Source of the DNA: Deinococcus rhizophilus
GTDB lineage: Bacteria; Deinococcota; Deinococci; Deinococcales; Deinococcaceae
NCBI RefSeq assembly: GCF_030271215.1
Contig: NZ_JASNGB010000018.1
Span: 1-27,360, forward strand
Reading direction: 5' to 3'
DNA: 27,360 bases
Part shown: positions 11,434-23,225 of the stretch, piece by piece
Numbering within the stretch: position 1 is the stretch's first letter
Layout: each line of letters begins with the position of its first letter
Translations under genes and position numbers: made by a program
Notes under the pieces: model-generated
Seen by the model: only the letters and a program-made list of their open reading frames with translations
What the model was told of the DNA's origin: nothing
Database searches by the model: none

Positions 11434-11462
11434 TTTACAGACCTGGGCCGGAAACCCATACT
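11434..11462 (+). promoter_or_regulatory. Promoter TTTACA-N17-CATACT
   Basis: TTTACA at 11434-11439, 17-nt spacer, CATACT at 11457-11462. The expected start near 11469 gives a ~12-nt leader containing the AGGAGGG ribosome-binding site of the gene at 11481. The rest of the gap 11275-11433 shows no gene or clear signal that I can support. Confidence 0.55.
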
Positions 11463-11480
11463 CGGGGGCAGGAGGGCATC

Positions 11481-11933
11481 ATGGCCTACAGGAAACTCAG
11501 TGAACAGGTGCAGGAGCTCAGCAATCCCCAGCGCAGTGACGCCTTTGTCAAGCAGTTTCGTGAAGCGGTGCGGGAGGGCAGGTTCGACGCCACCTTCCTC
11601 ACCGAACGCTTCACCATGCCCAAGACCTTCTCGCGGCGGGGCGCGGAAGGCAGCTACCAGCGCGATACCCGCGACATGCTCTTTGACGTGACGCCCGAGT
11701 TCGAAGCGTGGTTCGCGGACACCAATGAGGCGCTGGCCAGCACCCGCCGCAGCGGGAATGTCAAACCCACCGCCGAGAACATCTCGGCCGGGCTGGTGGA
11801 CTTCAAGGCCCTGGCCGAGGAGACCCGCCGCAAGATGCAGGCGAGCTACGAAAAGGGGCAGGCCCTCGGCAAGAGCCGCAGCCGGACCTCGGCGGGCGGG
11901 GGCACCACGACGCGCAGCCGCAGCAAGAACTAG
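11481..11933 (+). CDS. Hypothetical protein with basic C-terminal tail
   Basis: 150 aa, soluble, no signal peptide. The body is helical and charged (MAYRKLSEQVQELSNPQRSD, then FVKQFREAVREGRFDATFLT). Residues 131-150 are a low-complexity Arg/Ser/Gly/Thr tail (KSRSRTSAGGGTTTRSRSKN) reminiscent of nucleic-acid-binding tails. No family is recognised. The start is well supported: AGGAGGG lies 4-5 nt upstream of the ATG at 11481. It is one of the few ribosome-binding-site-led genes in the window, and its promoter is readable at 11434-11462. A hairpin follows the stop, so it is probably monocistronic. Confidence 0.8.
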   Translation: MAYRKLSEQVQELSNPQRSDAFVKQFREAVREGRFDATFLTERFTMPKTFSRRGAEGSYQRDTRDMLFDVTPEFEAWFADTNEALASTRRSGNVKPTAENISAGLVDFKALAEETRRKMQASYEKGQALGKSRSRTSAGGGTTTRSRSKN

Positions 11934-11934
11934 A

Positions 11935-11957
11935 CGCGGGGCGAGTCGCGCTCCGCG
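11935..11957 (+). terminator. GC-rich hairpin after the basic-tailed protein gene
   Basis: CGCGGGGCG (11935-11943) pairs with CGCTCCGCG (11949-11957) with one G-U pair and a 5-nt loop, directly after the TAG stop. No T run follows, so termination strength is uncertain. Confidence 0.4.
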
Positions 11958-12036
11958 GGGTGGGAGAGGCCAGGGTGCTCCTCCCGCCCCCTTCGCATTC
12001 CTTCCCCGCCGCCTCCGGCCCCTTATGCTGATGCCA

Positions 12037-12783
12037 ATGATGGTGACTGAACCGGACGCTTCCCCTGCCCCTGGCCCCTCTCCCTGGCCCCGCTCCTCCC
12101 AGCCCCGCCCAGGACGGGGCCTGCTGCTCGTGATTACCGGCGCGTCCGGGGTGGGCAAGGGCACCCTGCGCGAGCGCTGGCTGGCCGGGCAGGACGTGTT
12201 CTACTCGACCTCGTGGACCACCCGCGAGGCCCGGCCCGGCGAGCGTGACGGGGTGGAGTACGTGTTCGTGACGCCCGAGGTCTTTCTGGACCGGGTGCGT
12301 CAGGACGGCTTTCTGGAGCACGCGCAGTTCGTGGGCAACCACTACGGCACGCCCGCCGAACCTATCGAGGCGGCGCTCGCGCGGGGGCAGGACGTGGTGC
12401 TGGAGATCGAGGTGGAAGGCGCCATGCAGGTCAAGGGCCGCCTGGGCGACGAGGCCATCCTGATTTTCATCATGCCGCCCAGCCTCACCGAACTGCGCCG
12501 CCGCCTGACGGCCCGCGCCACCGAGACGCCCGAGCGCATCGAGAAACGCCTCGCCCGCGCCCGCGAGGAGATCATGCACGCCCACGATTTCCGCTACGTG
12601 GTGGTCAACGACGACCTGGACCGCGCCGTGGAGGAACTGCGGGCCGTGCAGCGGGCCGAGCGTGCCCGCCAGCTTCCCGAGGCCGAGTGGACCGACGAGG
12701 ACCGCGCGGCGGGGCACCTGGCCGACACGGTCCGCAGCGGGGCGCTGAGCCCGGCGGACCTGCGCCGCGTCGTGGAGAGCTGA
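12037..12783 (+). CDS. gmk: Guanylate kinase
   Basis: 248 aa. It phosphorylates GMP to GDP with ATP. The P-loop GASGVGKG spans 35-42; GMP-binding residues follow in [20 protein letters not shown], then [20 protein letters not shown] and the lid [13 protein letters not shown]. The core is complete but is preceded by a ~27-residue Pro-rich extension and followed by an extended tail, so the protein is longer than the usual ~200 aa. Four in-frame ATGs (12025, 12031, 12037, 12040) compete. I chose 12037 because TATGCT (12024-12029) lies 7 nt upstream, the leaderless pattern of this genome. The extension would remain about 27 residues with the last ATG. The gene is followed at 5 nt by the macro-domain gene. 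Confidence 0.9.
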   Translation: MMVTEPDASPAPGPSPWPRSSQPRPGRGLLLVITGASGVGKGTLRERWLAGQDVFYSTSWTTREARPGERDGVEYVFVTPEVFLDRVRQDGFLEHAQFVGNHYGTPAEPIEAALARGQDVVLEIEVEGAMQVKGRLGDEAILIFIMPPSLTELRRRLTARATETPERIEKRLARAREEIMHAHDFRYVVVNDDLDRAVEELRAVQRAERARQLPEAEWTDEDRAAGHLADTVRSGALSPADLRRVVES

Positions 12784-12788
12784 GCGCC

Positions 12789-13319
12789 ATGCCCCTCGAA
12801 CTGGTGCAGGGGGACATCGCCCGCGAGCGCACCTGCGCGGTCGTGACCGCCGCCAACAAGGAACTCGCGGGCGGGGGCGGCGTGGACGGCGTGATTCACC
12901 GCGCCGCCGGGCCGGAGCTGCTGCGGGCCATCCGGAAAATCGGTGGGACGCCCACCGGGACGGCGGTGATCACCCCCGCCTTCGATCTGGAGCGTCAGGG
13001 CGTGCGCTTCGTCATCCACGCGGTCGGCCCGGTCTGGCGCGGCGGCACCCAGGGCGAGGCAGAGCTGCTGGCCGGGGCCTGCCGCGAGAGCCTGCGGCTG
13101 GCTGCCGGGCACGGCTGCGACTCGGTCGCCCTGCCCGCCCTCAGCACCGGGGTCTACGGCTACCCGCTCCGGGAGGCCGCCGAGGTCACCCTGCGGGCGA
13201 TTCACGACTTCCTGGCGGGGCATCCGGCCCTCAGCGTGCGGCTGGTGCTGCATGGCGAGGCGGCGGTGCAGGCTTTCCGGGCGGCAGAGGCCAGGCTGGG
13301 CGGGGAGAGCCGCGCATAA
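12789..13319 (+). CDS. Macro-domain protein (ADP-ribose / O-acetyl-ADP-ribose hydrolase-like)
   Basis: 176 aa, a single macro domain. GDI at 8-10, TAAN at 20-23, the glycine loop GGGGVDG (28-34) with Asp33, HRAAGPEL, and [10 protein letters not shown] near 118 are the ADP-ribose-binding elements of the MacroD/YmdB class, which deacetylate O-acetyl-ADP-ribose and remove mono-ADP-ribose from proteins. The usual N-A-A-N is T-A-A-N here; the second Asn and the Asp are kept, so activity is plausible. The ATG lies 5 nt after the gmk stop, with GAGAGCTGAGCG upstream, so it is co-transcribed with gmk. The substrate is inferred from the family. Confidence 0.88.
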   Translation: MPLELVQGDIARERTCAVVTAANKELAGGGGVDGVIHRAAGPELLRAIRKIGGTPTGTAVITPAFDLERQGVRFVIHAVGPVWRGGTQGEAELLAGACRESLRLAAGHGCDSVALPALSTGVYGYPLREAAEVTLRAIHDFLAGHPALSVRLVLHGEAAVQAFRAAEARLGGESRA

Positions 13320-13320
13320 C

Positions 13321-13349
13321 TTGACCTCCGGCGCATACCACGCTAGAAT
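13321..13349 (+). promoter_or_regulatory. Promoter TTGACC-N17-TAGAAT directly upstream of a terminator
   Basis: TTGACC at 13321-13326, 17-nt spacer, TAGAAT at 13344-13349, two bases after the macro-domain stop codon. The expected start near 13356 lies about 4 nt before the terminator stem at 13360, so the product would be only ~28 nt unless termination is regulated. Confidence 0.6.
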
Positions 13350-13359
13350 TCCCGACATC

Positions 13360-13383
13360 ACCGCCCCAAGTGGGCGGTTTTTT
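13360..13383 (+). terminator. Strong intrinsic terminator
   Basis: ACCGCCC (13360-13366), loop CAAGT, GGGCGGT (13372-13378), followed by a run of six T (13378-13383). It terminates gmk-macro read-through and also any transcript from the promoter at 13321-13349. Confidence 0.85.
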
Positions 13384-13432
13384 CGTGCCCGGGCCCGGCC
13401 ATCCGGCGTATGGTATCCGCCACCGCCGACCT

Positions 13433-13596
13433 CTAGAGCATTTGCCATAAGAATGCGGTGGGTTTCCGCATGCGTTGGCCGAGCGGACTTGCAGAGCTGC
13501 GCAGCAGAGCGAGCGAATTGAAGAAGCGCATTGGGCATTCGGGGAGGCACCTGGGGCGCCCGTCCCCGGGGGCCGTCATTCTGCCCAATGCTCTAG
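13433..13596. repeat. 164-bp non-coding element with terminal inverted repeats (MITE/SNR-like)
   Basis: The left end CTAGAGCATT (13433-13442) and right end AATGCTCTAG (13587-13596) are perfect 10-bp terminal inverted repeats. Similarity extends inward (AGAAT lies 4-7 nt further in at both ends). Each end includes TA, as in TA-targeting Tc1/mariner or IS630-type MITEs. An internal GCATTGGGCA (13528-13537) pairs perfectly with TGCCCAATGC (13582-13591), so the right half can fold. No ORF of substance lies inside. Deinococcus genomes are known to carry small non-coding repeats of this size. The right end merges with TAGCCT, the candidate -10 box of the next gene. Copy number cannot be tested here. 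Confidence 0.55.
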
Positions 13597-13604
13597 CCTG
13601 CCCC

Positions 13605-14636
13605 ATGGCGCTCCGCTTCGTCCGTCCGCCCCGCCTCGTTCCCGGTTCACGGGTGGCGGCGCTCAGCCTGTCGAGCGGCTTCGTCACCGAAGTCATGGGC
13701 CGTTATCACGCCGGGGTGCGACAGGTCGCCGCCGGGTTCGGCTGGGAGGTCGTGCCCGCGCCGAACGCGCTGCGCGGCCCCGAGTATCTGGACGCCCACC
13801 CGCAGGCCCGTGCCGACGACCTGCACTGGGCGCTGCGAAACCCCGACATTCACGGCCTGGTCAGCATCATCGGCGGGGACGACTCGGTGCGGCTGCTCCC
13901 CTTTCTGGACCTCGGCCTGATCGCGGACCATCCCAAGGTCTTCCTGGGCTACAGCGACGCGACTGTCACCCTCAACCAGTTCCTGCGGGCGGGCGTGATG
14001 GCCTACCACGGCCCCGCGCTGCTGACCGACCTCGCGGAGAACGGCGGGATGCATCCCTTCGCCGCAGAGGGCCTGCGCCGGGCGCTGGTGGACGAGCCGC
14101 GCCCCTTCGACCTCGCGCCCGCGCCGGAATGGACCCAGGCCCATGTGGACTGGGAGGACGAGACCGCGCAGGCTGTACGCCGCCCCTTTCAGCCCGGCGA
14201 CGGCTGGGTCTGGCTTCAGGGCGAGCGGGAGGCCGAGGGGCACCTGATGGGCGGCTGCCTGGAGGTGCTGGACATGCTGAACGGCACCCCGGGCTGGCCC
14301 GTCCACGAGCTGTGGCAGGGCGCGGTCCTCGCGCTGGAGACGAGCGAAGACGTGCCCCCGCCGCGTCAGGTGGGCTACTGGCTCAGGAATTACGCCGCGC
14401 AGGGCCTCCTCGCCGGGGCCGCCGGGCTGCTGCTGGCCCGCCCACGGGACTACACGCCCGAGATGGTGGAGGAGCTGCACGGCTGGGTGCGCCGGGTACT
14501 GCGTGAGGCGGGGCGGGGGGACCTCCCGGTGGTGGCGAACGTGGATTTTGGGCACACCAGCCCGCAGCTCACGCTGCCGCTGGGGGGCCGGGTGCGGCTG
14601 GACCCGGCGGCGGGTCGGGTCACGGTCTGGCCGTGA
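13605..14636 (+). CDS. S66 family LD-carboxypeptidase / MccF-like peptidase
   Basis: 343 aa. Family S66 cleaves the L,D bond of the murein tetrapeptide in cell-wall recycling, or microcin C-type acyl-adenylates in MccF. The Ser-Glu-His triad is visible: Ser117 in FLGYSDAT, Glu245 in LETSED and His317 in [26 protein letters not shown] precedes the nucleophile, and [11 protein letters not shown] follows. The length is normal for the family. The start at ATG 13605 follows TAGCCT by 5 nt with no ribosome-binding site; an upstream open frame runs through the MITE-like element and was rejected. The sequence alone does not separate LdcA from MccF function. Confidence 0.85.
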   Translation: MALRFVRPPRLVPGSRVAALSLSSGFVTEVMGRYHAGVRQVAAGFGWEVVPAPNALRGPEYLDAHPQARADDLHWALRNPDIHGLVSIIGGDDSVRLLPFLDLGLIADHPKVFLGYSDATVTLNQFLRAGVMAYHGPALLTDLAENGGMHPFAAEGLRRALVDEPRPFDLAPAPEWTQAHVDWEDETAQAVRRPFQPGDGWVWLQGEREAEGHLMGGCLEVLDMLNGTPGWPVHELWQGAVLALETSEDVPPPRQVGYWLRNYAAQGLLAGAAGLLLARPRDYTPEMVEELHGWVRRVLREAGRGDLPVVANVDFGHTSPQLTLPLGGRVRLDPAAGRVTVWP

Positions 14637-14656
14637 GGGGCAGCTATCATGGCGCG

Positions 14657-15421
<765 letters not shown>

Positions 15422-15488
15422 GGGCCGTGGGGAGCAGGGGGCGCAGGAAGGAGTCGGGACGCCGGACCGGGGCGTTCCGGCCTGCCGC

Positions 15489-16430
15489 ATGACCCTCCCG
15501 GCTGCCCTCCTCCACGGGCCGCTGCTGGAGCAGACGGGGGCCTTTGCGGGCAATGCCCTGCTGCTCAGCGGTCCCGCGCGGGTGGGCAAGCGGGCGCTGG
15601 CGCTGGCCATTGCGGGGCAGCACAACTGTTCGGGCACGCGCGGCATGTACGGCGAGGGCTGCGGCGCGTGCCCGTCGTGCCGGGCGCTGGCGGCGGGGGC
15701 GCACCCTGACCTGCTGATCGTGGAGCCGCGCACCACCACGAGCACGGGCAAGGCGGCGCGGCGGCGGGTCATTCCGGTGGGCGCGGTGCTCTCGGGCCGC
15801 GACAAGGGGCGCGAGTACGAGACCCACGTCTACGAGTTTCTGGAAGTCCGGCCCACCTTCCGCCGCCGGGTGGTCGCCGTGGACGGCGCCGAGTTCCTGG
15901 GGCCGGAGGCCGCCAACGCCCTGCTCAAGCTGGTCGAGGAACCGCCGCACGGGGCGCTGTTCGTCTTTCTGGCCGAGGACCGCCGCTCGGTCCTGCCCAC
16001 CATCCAGAGCCGCAGCGCCCGCCTGGACGTGGCCCCGGCCCCCGACCGGGCCATCGAGCGCGGGCTGGCGGGGCTGGGAGAGGAGGCGGACCCGGCGCTC
16101 GTCGCCTTTGCCGCTGGGCGGGCCGGGGTGCTGGAGGCGCGGGAGGCCGTGCGGGCGGCCCTGGCGGACGGCGCCGAGTTCACAGCCGCGCTGGGCGAGG
16201 GGCTGCTGACCGCTCTCGAAGCTGCCGAGCGGCTGGAAAAGCGCTGGGACGCGACCTGGCACCCCGAGGCGCTGCGGTTCACGTGGCGGGAGCGCCCCCC
16301 CCACGAGCGGGCCCGCGCGGACACGGCGCTCGACGCCCTGCACTCGGCGCTGGAAGCCTATGCCAGCCCCAGCCTGAGCTTTCAGGTCTTCGCCCTGCGG
16401 CTGCGCGAGGTCTTTGGGCTGGGGGCGTAG
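15489..16430 (+). CDS. holB: DNA polymerase III subunit delta-prime
   Basis: 313 aa. It is a clamp-loader AAA+ subunit. Walker A-like GPARVGKR spans 28-35; a zinc module follows with Cys47, Cys58, Cys61 and Cys64 (CGACPSC); then [20 protein letters not shown] and [20 protein letters not shown] are typical of delta-prime/gamma. The sensor-region motif is SRSARL rather than the common SRC. The basic insert [15 protein letters not shown] between zinc module and Walker B is longer than in E. coli HolB. The start at ATG 15489 has neither a clear ribosome-binding site nor -10 box. The 67-nt gap before it shows nothing further. The gene is followed at 16 nt by the MBL gene, which has its own -10 box. 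Confidence 0.85.
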   Translation: MTLPAALLHGPLLEQTGAFAGNALLLSGPARVGKRALALAIAGQHNCSGTRGMYGEGCGACPSCRALAAGAHPDLLIVEPRTTTSTGKAARRRVIPVGAVLSGRDKGREYETHVYEFLEVRPTFRRRVVAVDGAEFLGPEAANALLKLVEEPPHGALFVFLAEDRRSVLPTIQSRSARLDVAPAPDRAIERGLAGLGEEADPALVAFAAGRAGVLEAREAVRAALADGAEFTAALGEGLLTALEAAERLEKRWDATWHPEALRFTWRERPPHERARADTALDALHSALEAYASPSLSFQVFALRLREVFGLGA

Positions 16431-16446
16431 CCGTACACTTCCCCCC

Positions 16447-17103
<657 letters not shown>

Positions 17104-17126
17104 CGGGCCGGGGGTACGCTGAACCC

Positions 17127-17158
17127 ATGAGCCTGCCTGTCTCTCCGGGGGCGGGGCC

Positions 17159-17162
<4 letters not shown>
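17127..17162 (+). CDS. 11-residue micro-ORF coupled to the DUF2270 gene
   Basis: ATG 17127 lies 6 nt after TACGCT (17115-17120), an exact leaderless start. It encodes [11 protein letters not shown] and stops at TGA 17160-17162, overlapping the GTG of the DUF2270 gene as GTGA. The DUF2270 frame has no ATG, GTG or TTG between the TGA at 17120 and GTG 17159, so the transcript's first start codon belongs to the micro-ORF. Translation of the downstream gene would then depend on termination-reinitiation. No function for the peptide is claimed. Confidence 0.5.
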
Positions 17163-17827
<665 letters not shown>

Positions 17828-17943
17828 TACGGACTCCAGATGAACAGTTGGGCAATGACTGTGAACCCCGACCAGAGGGAGAAGGAACAACGGTGACGGA
17901 GAGGAGTGGAGGCACCGCAGCGAAGCGGAGGGGCCGCAACGGA
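17828..17943. other. Non-coding gap between convergent genes, possible repeat relic
   Basis: This 116-bp stretch begins TACGGACTCC and continues into a purine-rich, GA-repeated tract (GAGAGGAGTGGAGGC) ending ACGGATT. Short hairpins occur (ACAGT/ACTGT, CCGC/GCGG) but no terminator. The TACGGACTCC start resembles, from memory, ends of Deinococcus intergenic repeats; this needs a genome search and is not relied on. Confidence 0.25.
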
Positions 17944-18735
17944 TTATCCGGAAATCTCATGACGGCCCCGGCGCACCTGCTCCTCGCGCCAGAGCTGCAC
18001 CCCGGCGAGCAGCCCCACCTGCGCGGGCAGGCTCCAGAGGTACAGCCGGGGCCGCCGCAGGGCCAGGGCGGCGCCGAGGGCCAGCAGCTGCGTGCTCAGC
18101 CCCAGGTTGACCGCCACCCGGTTGATCGCGGCGGGCGTGTAGGCGAGGCGGTCGGCGGGGGAGGGGTCGCCGCCCACCGCCGACCGCAGCCGGGCCTCGA
18201 ACAGCGCCCCCAGCACTCGCTCCTGCGGGGCGAAATACAGCGCGTAGACGCCCCGCAGCAGCTCCAGCACCCGGGGGTCGTCTCCAGCCTGCGCGGGCGG
18301 GTCACGGAACACCTCGCCCCGCGCCTGCCGGTGGTCCCGCTCCCACAGGTAGTCGGTGGTCAGAATCAGGCTCAGCAGCCCGGTCAGCCCCAGGCCCCGG
18401 CGCCCCGCCAGCCCGGTCAGCACGGCCGCGTTGGCGAGCACGTCCATCTCCGAGTCGAGGTAGCGCCCCGTCTCGGTGGTCTGCCGGGTCGCCCGCGCGA
18501 GTTGCCCGTCGAGATTGTCCAGCACCGTCTTGACCTGAAGGAGCAGGGCGGGGGTCAGCCGATGCCCACGCCGCAGCAGCGCCCCGGCCAGCAGCCCCAG
18601 GGCCGTATGCGTCAGGACCACGTGCAGCGGATTGACCCGCCGCCGCGCCAGCGGAGGCACCAGTCGCTCTGCCAGCGGCCGGAAGATCAGCTCGGCGGCC
18701 CACTCACGGGCGGGGCGGGCCTTGCCGTGGGTCAT
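17944..18735 (-). CDS. CDP-alcohol phosphatidyltransferase family protein
   Basis: 263 aa integral membrane protein. The family signature D-G-x2-A-R-x8-G-x3-D-x3-D is exact: D76, G77, A80, R81, G90, D94, D98. These enzymes join a CDP-linked lipid or alcohol to a second alcohol to form a phospholipid head group or related product; the substrate cannot be read from the motif. Several hydrophobic helices surround it. The ATG at 18735 lies 7 nt after TAGGCT (minus strand 18748-18743), which overlaps the TAG stop of the upstream gene. Earlier in-frame starts (to 18795) lie inside the neighbouring gene and were rejected. Confidence 0.85.
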   Translation of the reverse strand: MTHGKARPAREWAAELIFRPLAERLVPPLARRRVNPLHVVLTHTALGLLAGALLRRGHRLTPALLLQVKTVLDNLDGQLARATRQTTETGRYLDSEMDVLANAAVLTGLAGRRGLGLTGLLSLILTTDYLWERDHRQARGEVFRDPPAQAGDDPRVLELLRGVYALYFAPQERVLGALFEARLRSAVGGDPSPADRLAYTPAAINRVAVNLGLSTQLLALGAALALRRPRLYLWSLPAQVGLLAGVQLWREEQVRRGRHEISG

Positions 18736-18745
18736 GGGAGGGAGC

Positions 18746-19105
18746 CTACCGCCGCCCGCCCCCCCCGCGTGGAGGGCTTTTCCTGACGCCCGCATAGCGG
18801 TTGCGCTCGCGGCGGCGCTGGGTGCGGGCGTCCGACTGCTGCCGGGTTCCCCGCCCGGCGAGGCGGCGCGGCACGAAGCTGTCCACCGTCAGGAAGCGGA
18901 ACAGCGGAATGTACAGCAGCAGCACGAAGATCAGCGTGCCCCACCAGGTGTCGAGGTACGGCCCCAGCCCCGCCAGCCGCAGCAGTCCCGAGAGCAGGGT
19001 CGCCACCACGGTAAACAGCAGCACCCGGATCAGCAGCCGCCCCAGCTTGCGCCGGGTCAGGCCCGGTTCGGGGTCCGGGGTCGTCAGCCAGCGCCAGAAC
19101 TTCAA
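18746..19105 (-). CDS. Small two-TM membrane protein, hypothetical
   Basis: 119 aa starting at TTG 19105, which overlaps the stop of the preceding gene (TTGA, 19105-19102). The N-terminus is [20 protein letters not shown]. Two hydrophobic helices follow ([19 protein letters not shown] and [12 protein letters not shown]), then a very basic, low-complexity tail rich in Arg and Gly. Upstream in-frame codons would place translation inside the previous gene and are low-complexity. No family is recognised. It is probably co-expressed with the activase-like gene. Confidence 0.65.
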   Translation of the reverse strand: MKFWRWLTTPDPEPGLTRRKLGRLLIRVLLFTVVATLLSGLLRLAGLGPYLDTWWGTLIFVLLLYIPLFRFLTVDSFVPRRLAGRGTRQQSDARTQRRRERNRYAGVRKSPPRGGGGRR

Positions 19106-19995
19106 GCGTCGTCCCCGCCCGGCGCGGCAGGCCGGGCCGCCGCGCCCACCGTGACGCGGTCGCGAAAGGCCACCAGCTCGGGCCATTCGGTCTGCCCGGC
19201 GTCCACGTCGACCACCAGCGCGGGCTTGTGCGTCTGCCCCGCGAGCCGCTCCAGAGTGGTCCGCACCGCGCCGTCCCGGGCGGGAGAGGCCAGAATCACC
19301 CCGCGCACCGCACTCTTGCCGTCCAGCAGCTTGAGGGACCCGTACAGCTCCTTCTCGCCCGCCGGGGCCGTGGCCGCCCGCTCCATCCGCCCACCCCGGG
19401 CCGCGACCTGCGTGGGGGGCAGCTCGGGCGAGATGACCGGGTGCAGCCCCAGCCCTTCCAGCGCCGACCGCAATCCCGCTCCCAGGTCCGGGTCCCCCAG
19501 CAGGGCACGCGGCCCGACCACGGCGACCGTGACCCGCGAGGCGCGGCTGAGCGCGGGCATGTCCTCACGCGGCGGGGCCGCCAGCGGCTTGACCCGCTCC
19601 AGCGCCAGCCGCACCCGGCCGGGGTTGCGGGTGAGCCGCTGACCCAGCTCGGTCGCCGCCGCGATCATCTCGGGGCCGCCGTCGGGCAGGGCCTGCATGG
19701 ACGGCAGCCCGCTGAGGCGCCGCGAGAGCAGGTCCGGCAGCGCCTCGCCCCAGCCGTCGTTGAGGAGGGGCGGCGTCTGCGGGAGGAGCACGAGGTCCAC
19801 CCGCCCCAGCGCCAGCACTCGCCCCAGCACGAGCTGCACCTGCACCGGGGCGTCCGGCAGGCTGTCGCGGCCCAGCGCGAACGCCTCGGCGGCGGGGAGG
19901 TCCGGCGTGACGACCTCGACCCCCAGTTCTTTCAGGAACGCGGCCCAGTACCGCCCATACCGCGCTCCCAGCGTATCCAGCAGACCGACCTTCAT
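19102..19995 (-). CDS. Degenerate acyl-CoA dehydratase/activase (DUF2229)-like protein
   Basis: 297 aa. The N-terminus [20 protein letters not shown] with [14 protein letters not shown], then [26 protein letters not shown], follows the pattern of DUF2229 and 2-hydroxyacyl-CoA dehydratase subunits, where a conserved Cys in a ..CLPVK..GHV context binds the [4Fe-4S] cluster. Here that Cys is absent and the protein contains no CXXC pair, so cluster chemistry is unlikely. The second half ([20 protein letters not shown]) looks like a second Rossmann-like lobe. The start is ATG 19995 with TACACT 8 nt upstream. The function is unknown and the family call is tentative. Confidence 0.45.
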   Translation of the reverse strand: MKVGLLDTLGARYGRYWAAFLKELGVEVVTPDLPAAEAFALGRDSLPDAPVQVQLVLGRVLALGRVDLVLLPQTPPLLNDGWGEALPDLLSRRLSGLPSMQALPDGGPEMIAAATELGQRLTRNPGRVRLALERVKPLAAPPREDMPALSRASRVTVAVVGPRALLGDPDLGAGLRSALEGLGLHPVISPELPPTQVAARGGRMERAATAPAGEKELYGSLKLLDGKSAVRGVILASPARDGAVRTTLERLAGQTHKPALVVDVDAGQTEWPELVAFRDRVTVGAAARPAAPGGDDA

Positions 19996-20003
19996 CGCCC
20001 GGC

Positions 20004-20022
20004 AGTGTACCCCGCGTATCCT
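20004..20022. promoter_or_regulatory. Face-to-face -10 boxes of two divergent leaderless genes
   Basis: On the minus strand TACACT (20009-20004) serves the start at 19995. On the plus strand TATCCT (20017-20022) serves the start at 20030. Only 34 bp separate the two start codons and 7 bp the two -10 boxes, so polymerase binding at one should exclude the other. Confidence 0.55.
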
Positions 20023-20029
20023 CCCGGGT

Positions 20030-20812
20030 ATGACCGCCCGCCCCGGCCCCACCCTGCCCGACGCCCTGCGCCGCGTGCTGCCCGCCGCCCGCTGGGAACC
20101 CGTCACAGGCGGCAGGAGTGGCGCGGGCGTGTGGCGCAGTCAGAAGTACGTGGTCAAGGTGCAGCCCCGGGGCGGCCTGCCCGTCTCCACCCTGCTTCAG
20201 GAGCGCGAACGCCTGCGCTGGCTGGCGGGCCGGGTGCCGGTGCCCACCGTGGTGGGCTACGAGGTCACGCCCACCCACGAGTTCCTCGCCATGACCCGTC
20301 TGCCGGGCATCCCCATGAGCCACCCCGACGCGCTGCTGCACCCGGAGCGGGTGGTGGACCTGCTCGCCCGTGCCCTACGTGAGCTGCACGCCCTGCCCGG
20401 GCGCGACTGCCCTTTCACCATGACCCTGCCCGTCACCCTGCGCCTAGCCCGCGAACGGGTGGAGGCGGGGGAGGTGGACGAGTCGGACTTTGACGACGAA
20501 CGCCAGGGCTGGACGGCGGCCCGTGTATGGAACGAACTCGTCCGCACCCGGCCGGGGGAGGAGGACGTGGTGGTGACCCACGGCGACCCCTGCCTGCCCA
20601 ACCTGATCCTGAATGGCGAGTACGTGGAGGGCTTCGTGGACGTGGGCCGCGCCGGGCTGGCCGACCGTCACGCCGACCTCGCGCTGACGCACCGCAGCCT
20701 GACGGGCAACCTGAGTCGGGACCACGCCGAGCGCTTCCTCGACCTGTACGGCCGGGCGCTGGTGGACGAACGCAAGCTGGCCTATTACCGGTTGCTCGAC
20801 GAGCTGTTCTGA
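20030..20812 (+). CDS. Aminoglycoside 3'-phosphotransferase (APH(3'))-family kinase
   Basis: 260 aa, the usual APH(3') length. The catalytic loop [13 protein letters not shown] (Asp186 region) and metal-binding loop [19 protein letters not shown] match APH(3') enzymes closely (HGDxCLPN, then D-x-G-R-x-G-x-A-D-R). The N-lobe has [10 protein letters not shown] and the ATP-anchoring Lys in YVVKVQ. Such enzymes phosphorylate the 3'-hydroxyl of kanamycin/neomycin; chromosomal homologues in environmental bacteria may act on other substrates. The ATG at 20030 is 7 nt after TATCCT. GC content and codon use match the neighbours, so there is no sign of recent transfer. Confidence 0.85.
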   Translation: MTARPGPTLPDALRRVLPAARWEPVTGGRSGAGVWRSQKYVVKVQPRGGLPVSTLLQERERLRWLAGRVPVPTVVGYEVTPTHEFLAMTRLPGIPMSHPDALLHPERVVDLLARALRELHALPGRDCPFTMTLPVTLRLARERVEAGEVDESDFDDERQGWTAARVWNELVRTRPGEEDVVVTHGDPCLPNLILNGEYVEGFVDVGRAGLADRHADLALTHRSLTGNLSRDHAERFLDLYGRALVDERKLAYYRLLDELF

Positions 20813-20901
20813 CCTCCCTGCCGTTGATCCCGGGCTTGACCGAGCCAAGTGAGGAGCGCAGACCGTGACGCCGGACCGGGAGTGAAAGCTGCTCGGTGCT
20901 C

Positions 20902-20926
20902 TCCCGGAAAGTCGGAATGTCCGGGA
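20902..20926. repeat. 7-bp inverted repeat in the gap before the MMPL gene
   Basis: TCCCGGA (20902-20908) and TCCGGGA (20920-20926) are perfect inverted copies 11 nt apart, in the 174-bp gap after the APH gene. No T run follows. It may be a weak terminator for the APH gene or an operator for the transporter. Confidence 0.3.
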
Positions 20927-20986
20927 CGGTGCACTGAGCCCACCCGGAGGGAAAAGTCCCCTCCCCGCCGTGCTCTACTGCCCCGC

Positions 20987-23209
<2,223 letters not shown>

Positions 23210-23225
23210 GCCTATCCCCCCCGGC

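Noticed and set aside
11417..11503. Small ORF MKSPCPLQTWAGNP... ahead of and overlapping the gene at 11481
   Set aside because: It has no ribosome-binding site or -10 box at its ATG, and the readable promoter at 11434-11462 starts transcription downstream of it.
13458..13604. Longer LD-carboxypeptidase starting within the MITE-like element
   Set aside because: The added sequence translates the repeat, has no family similarity, and ATG 13605 carries the expected -10 box.
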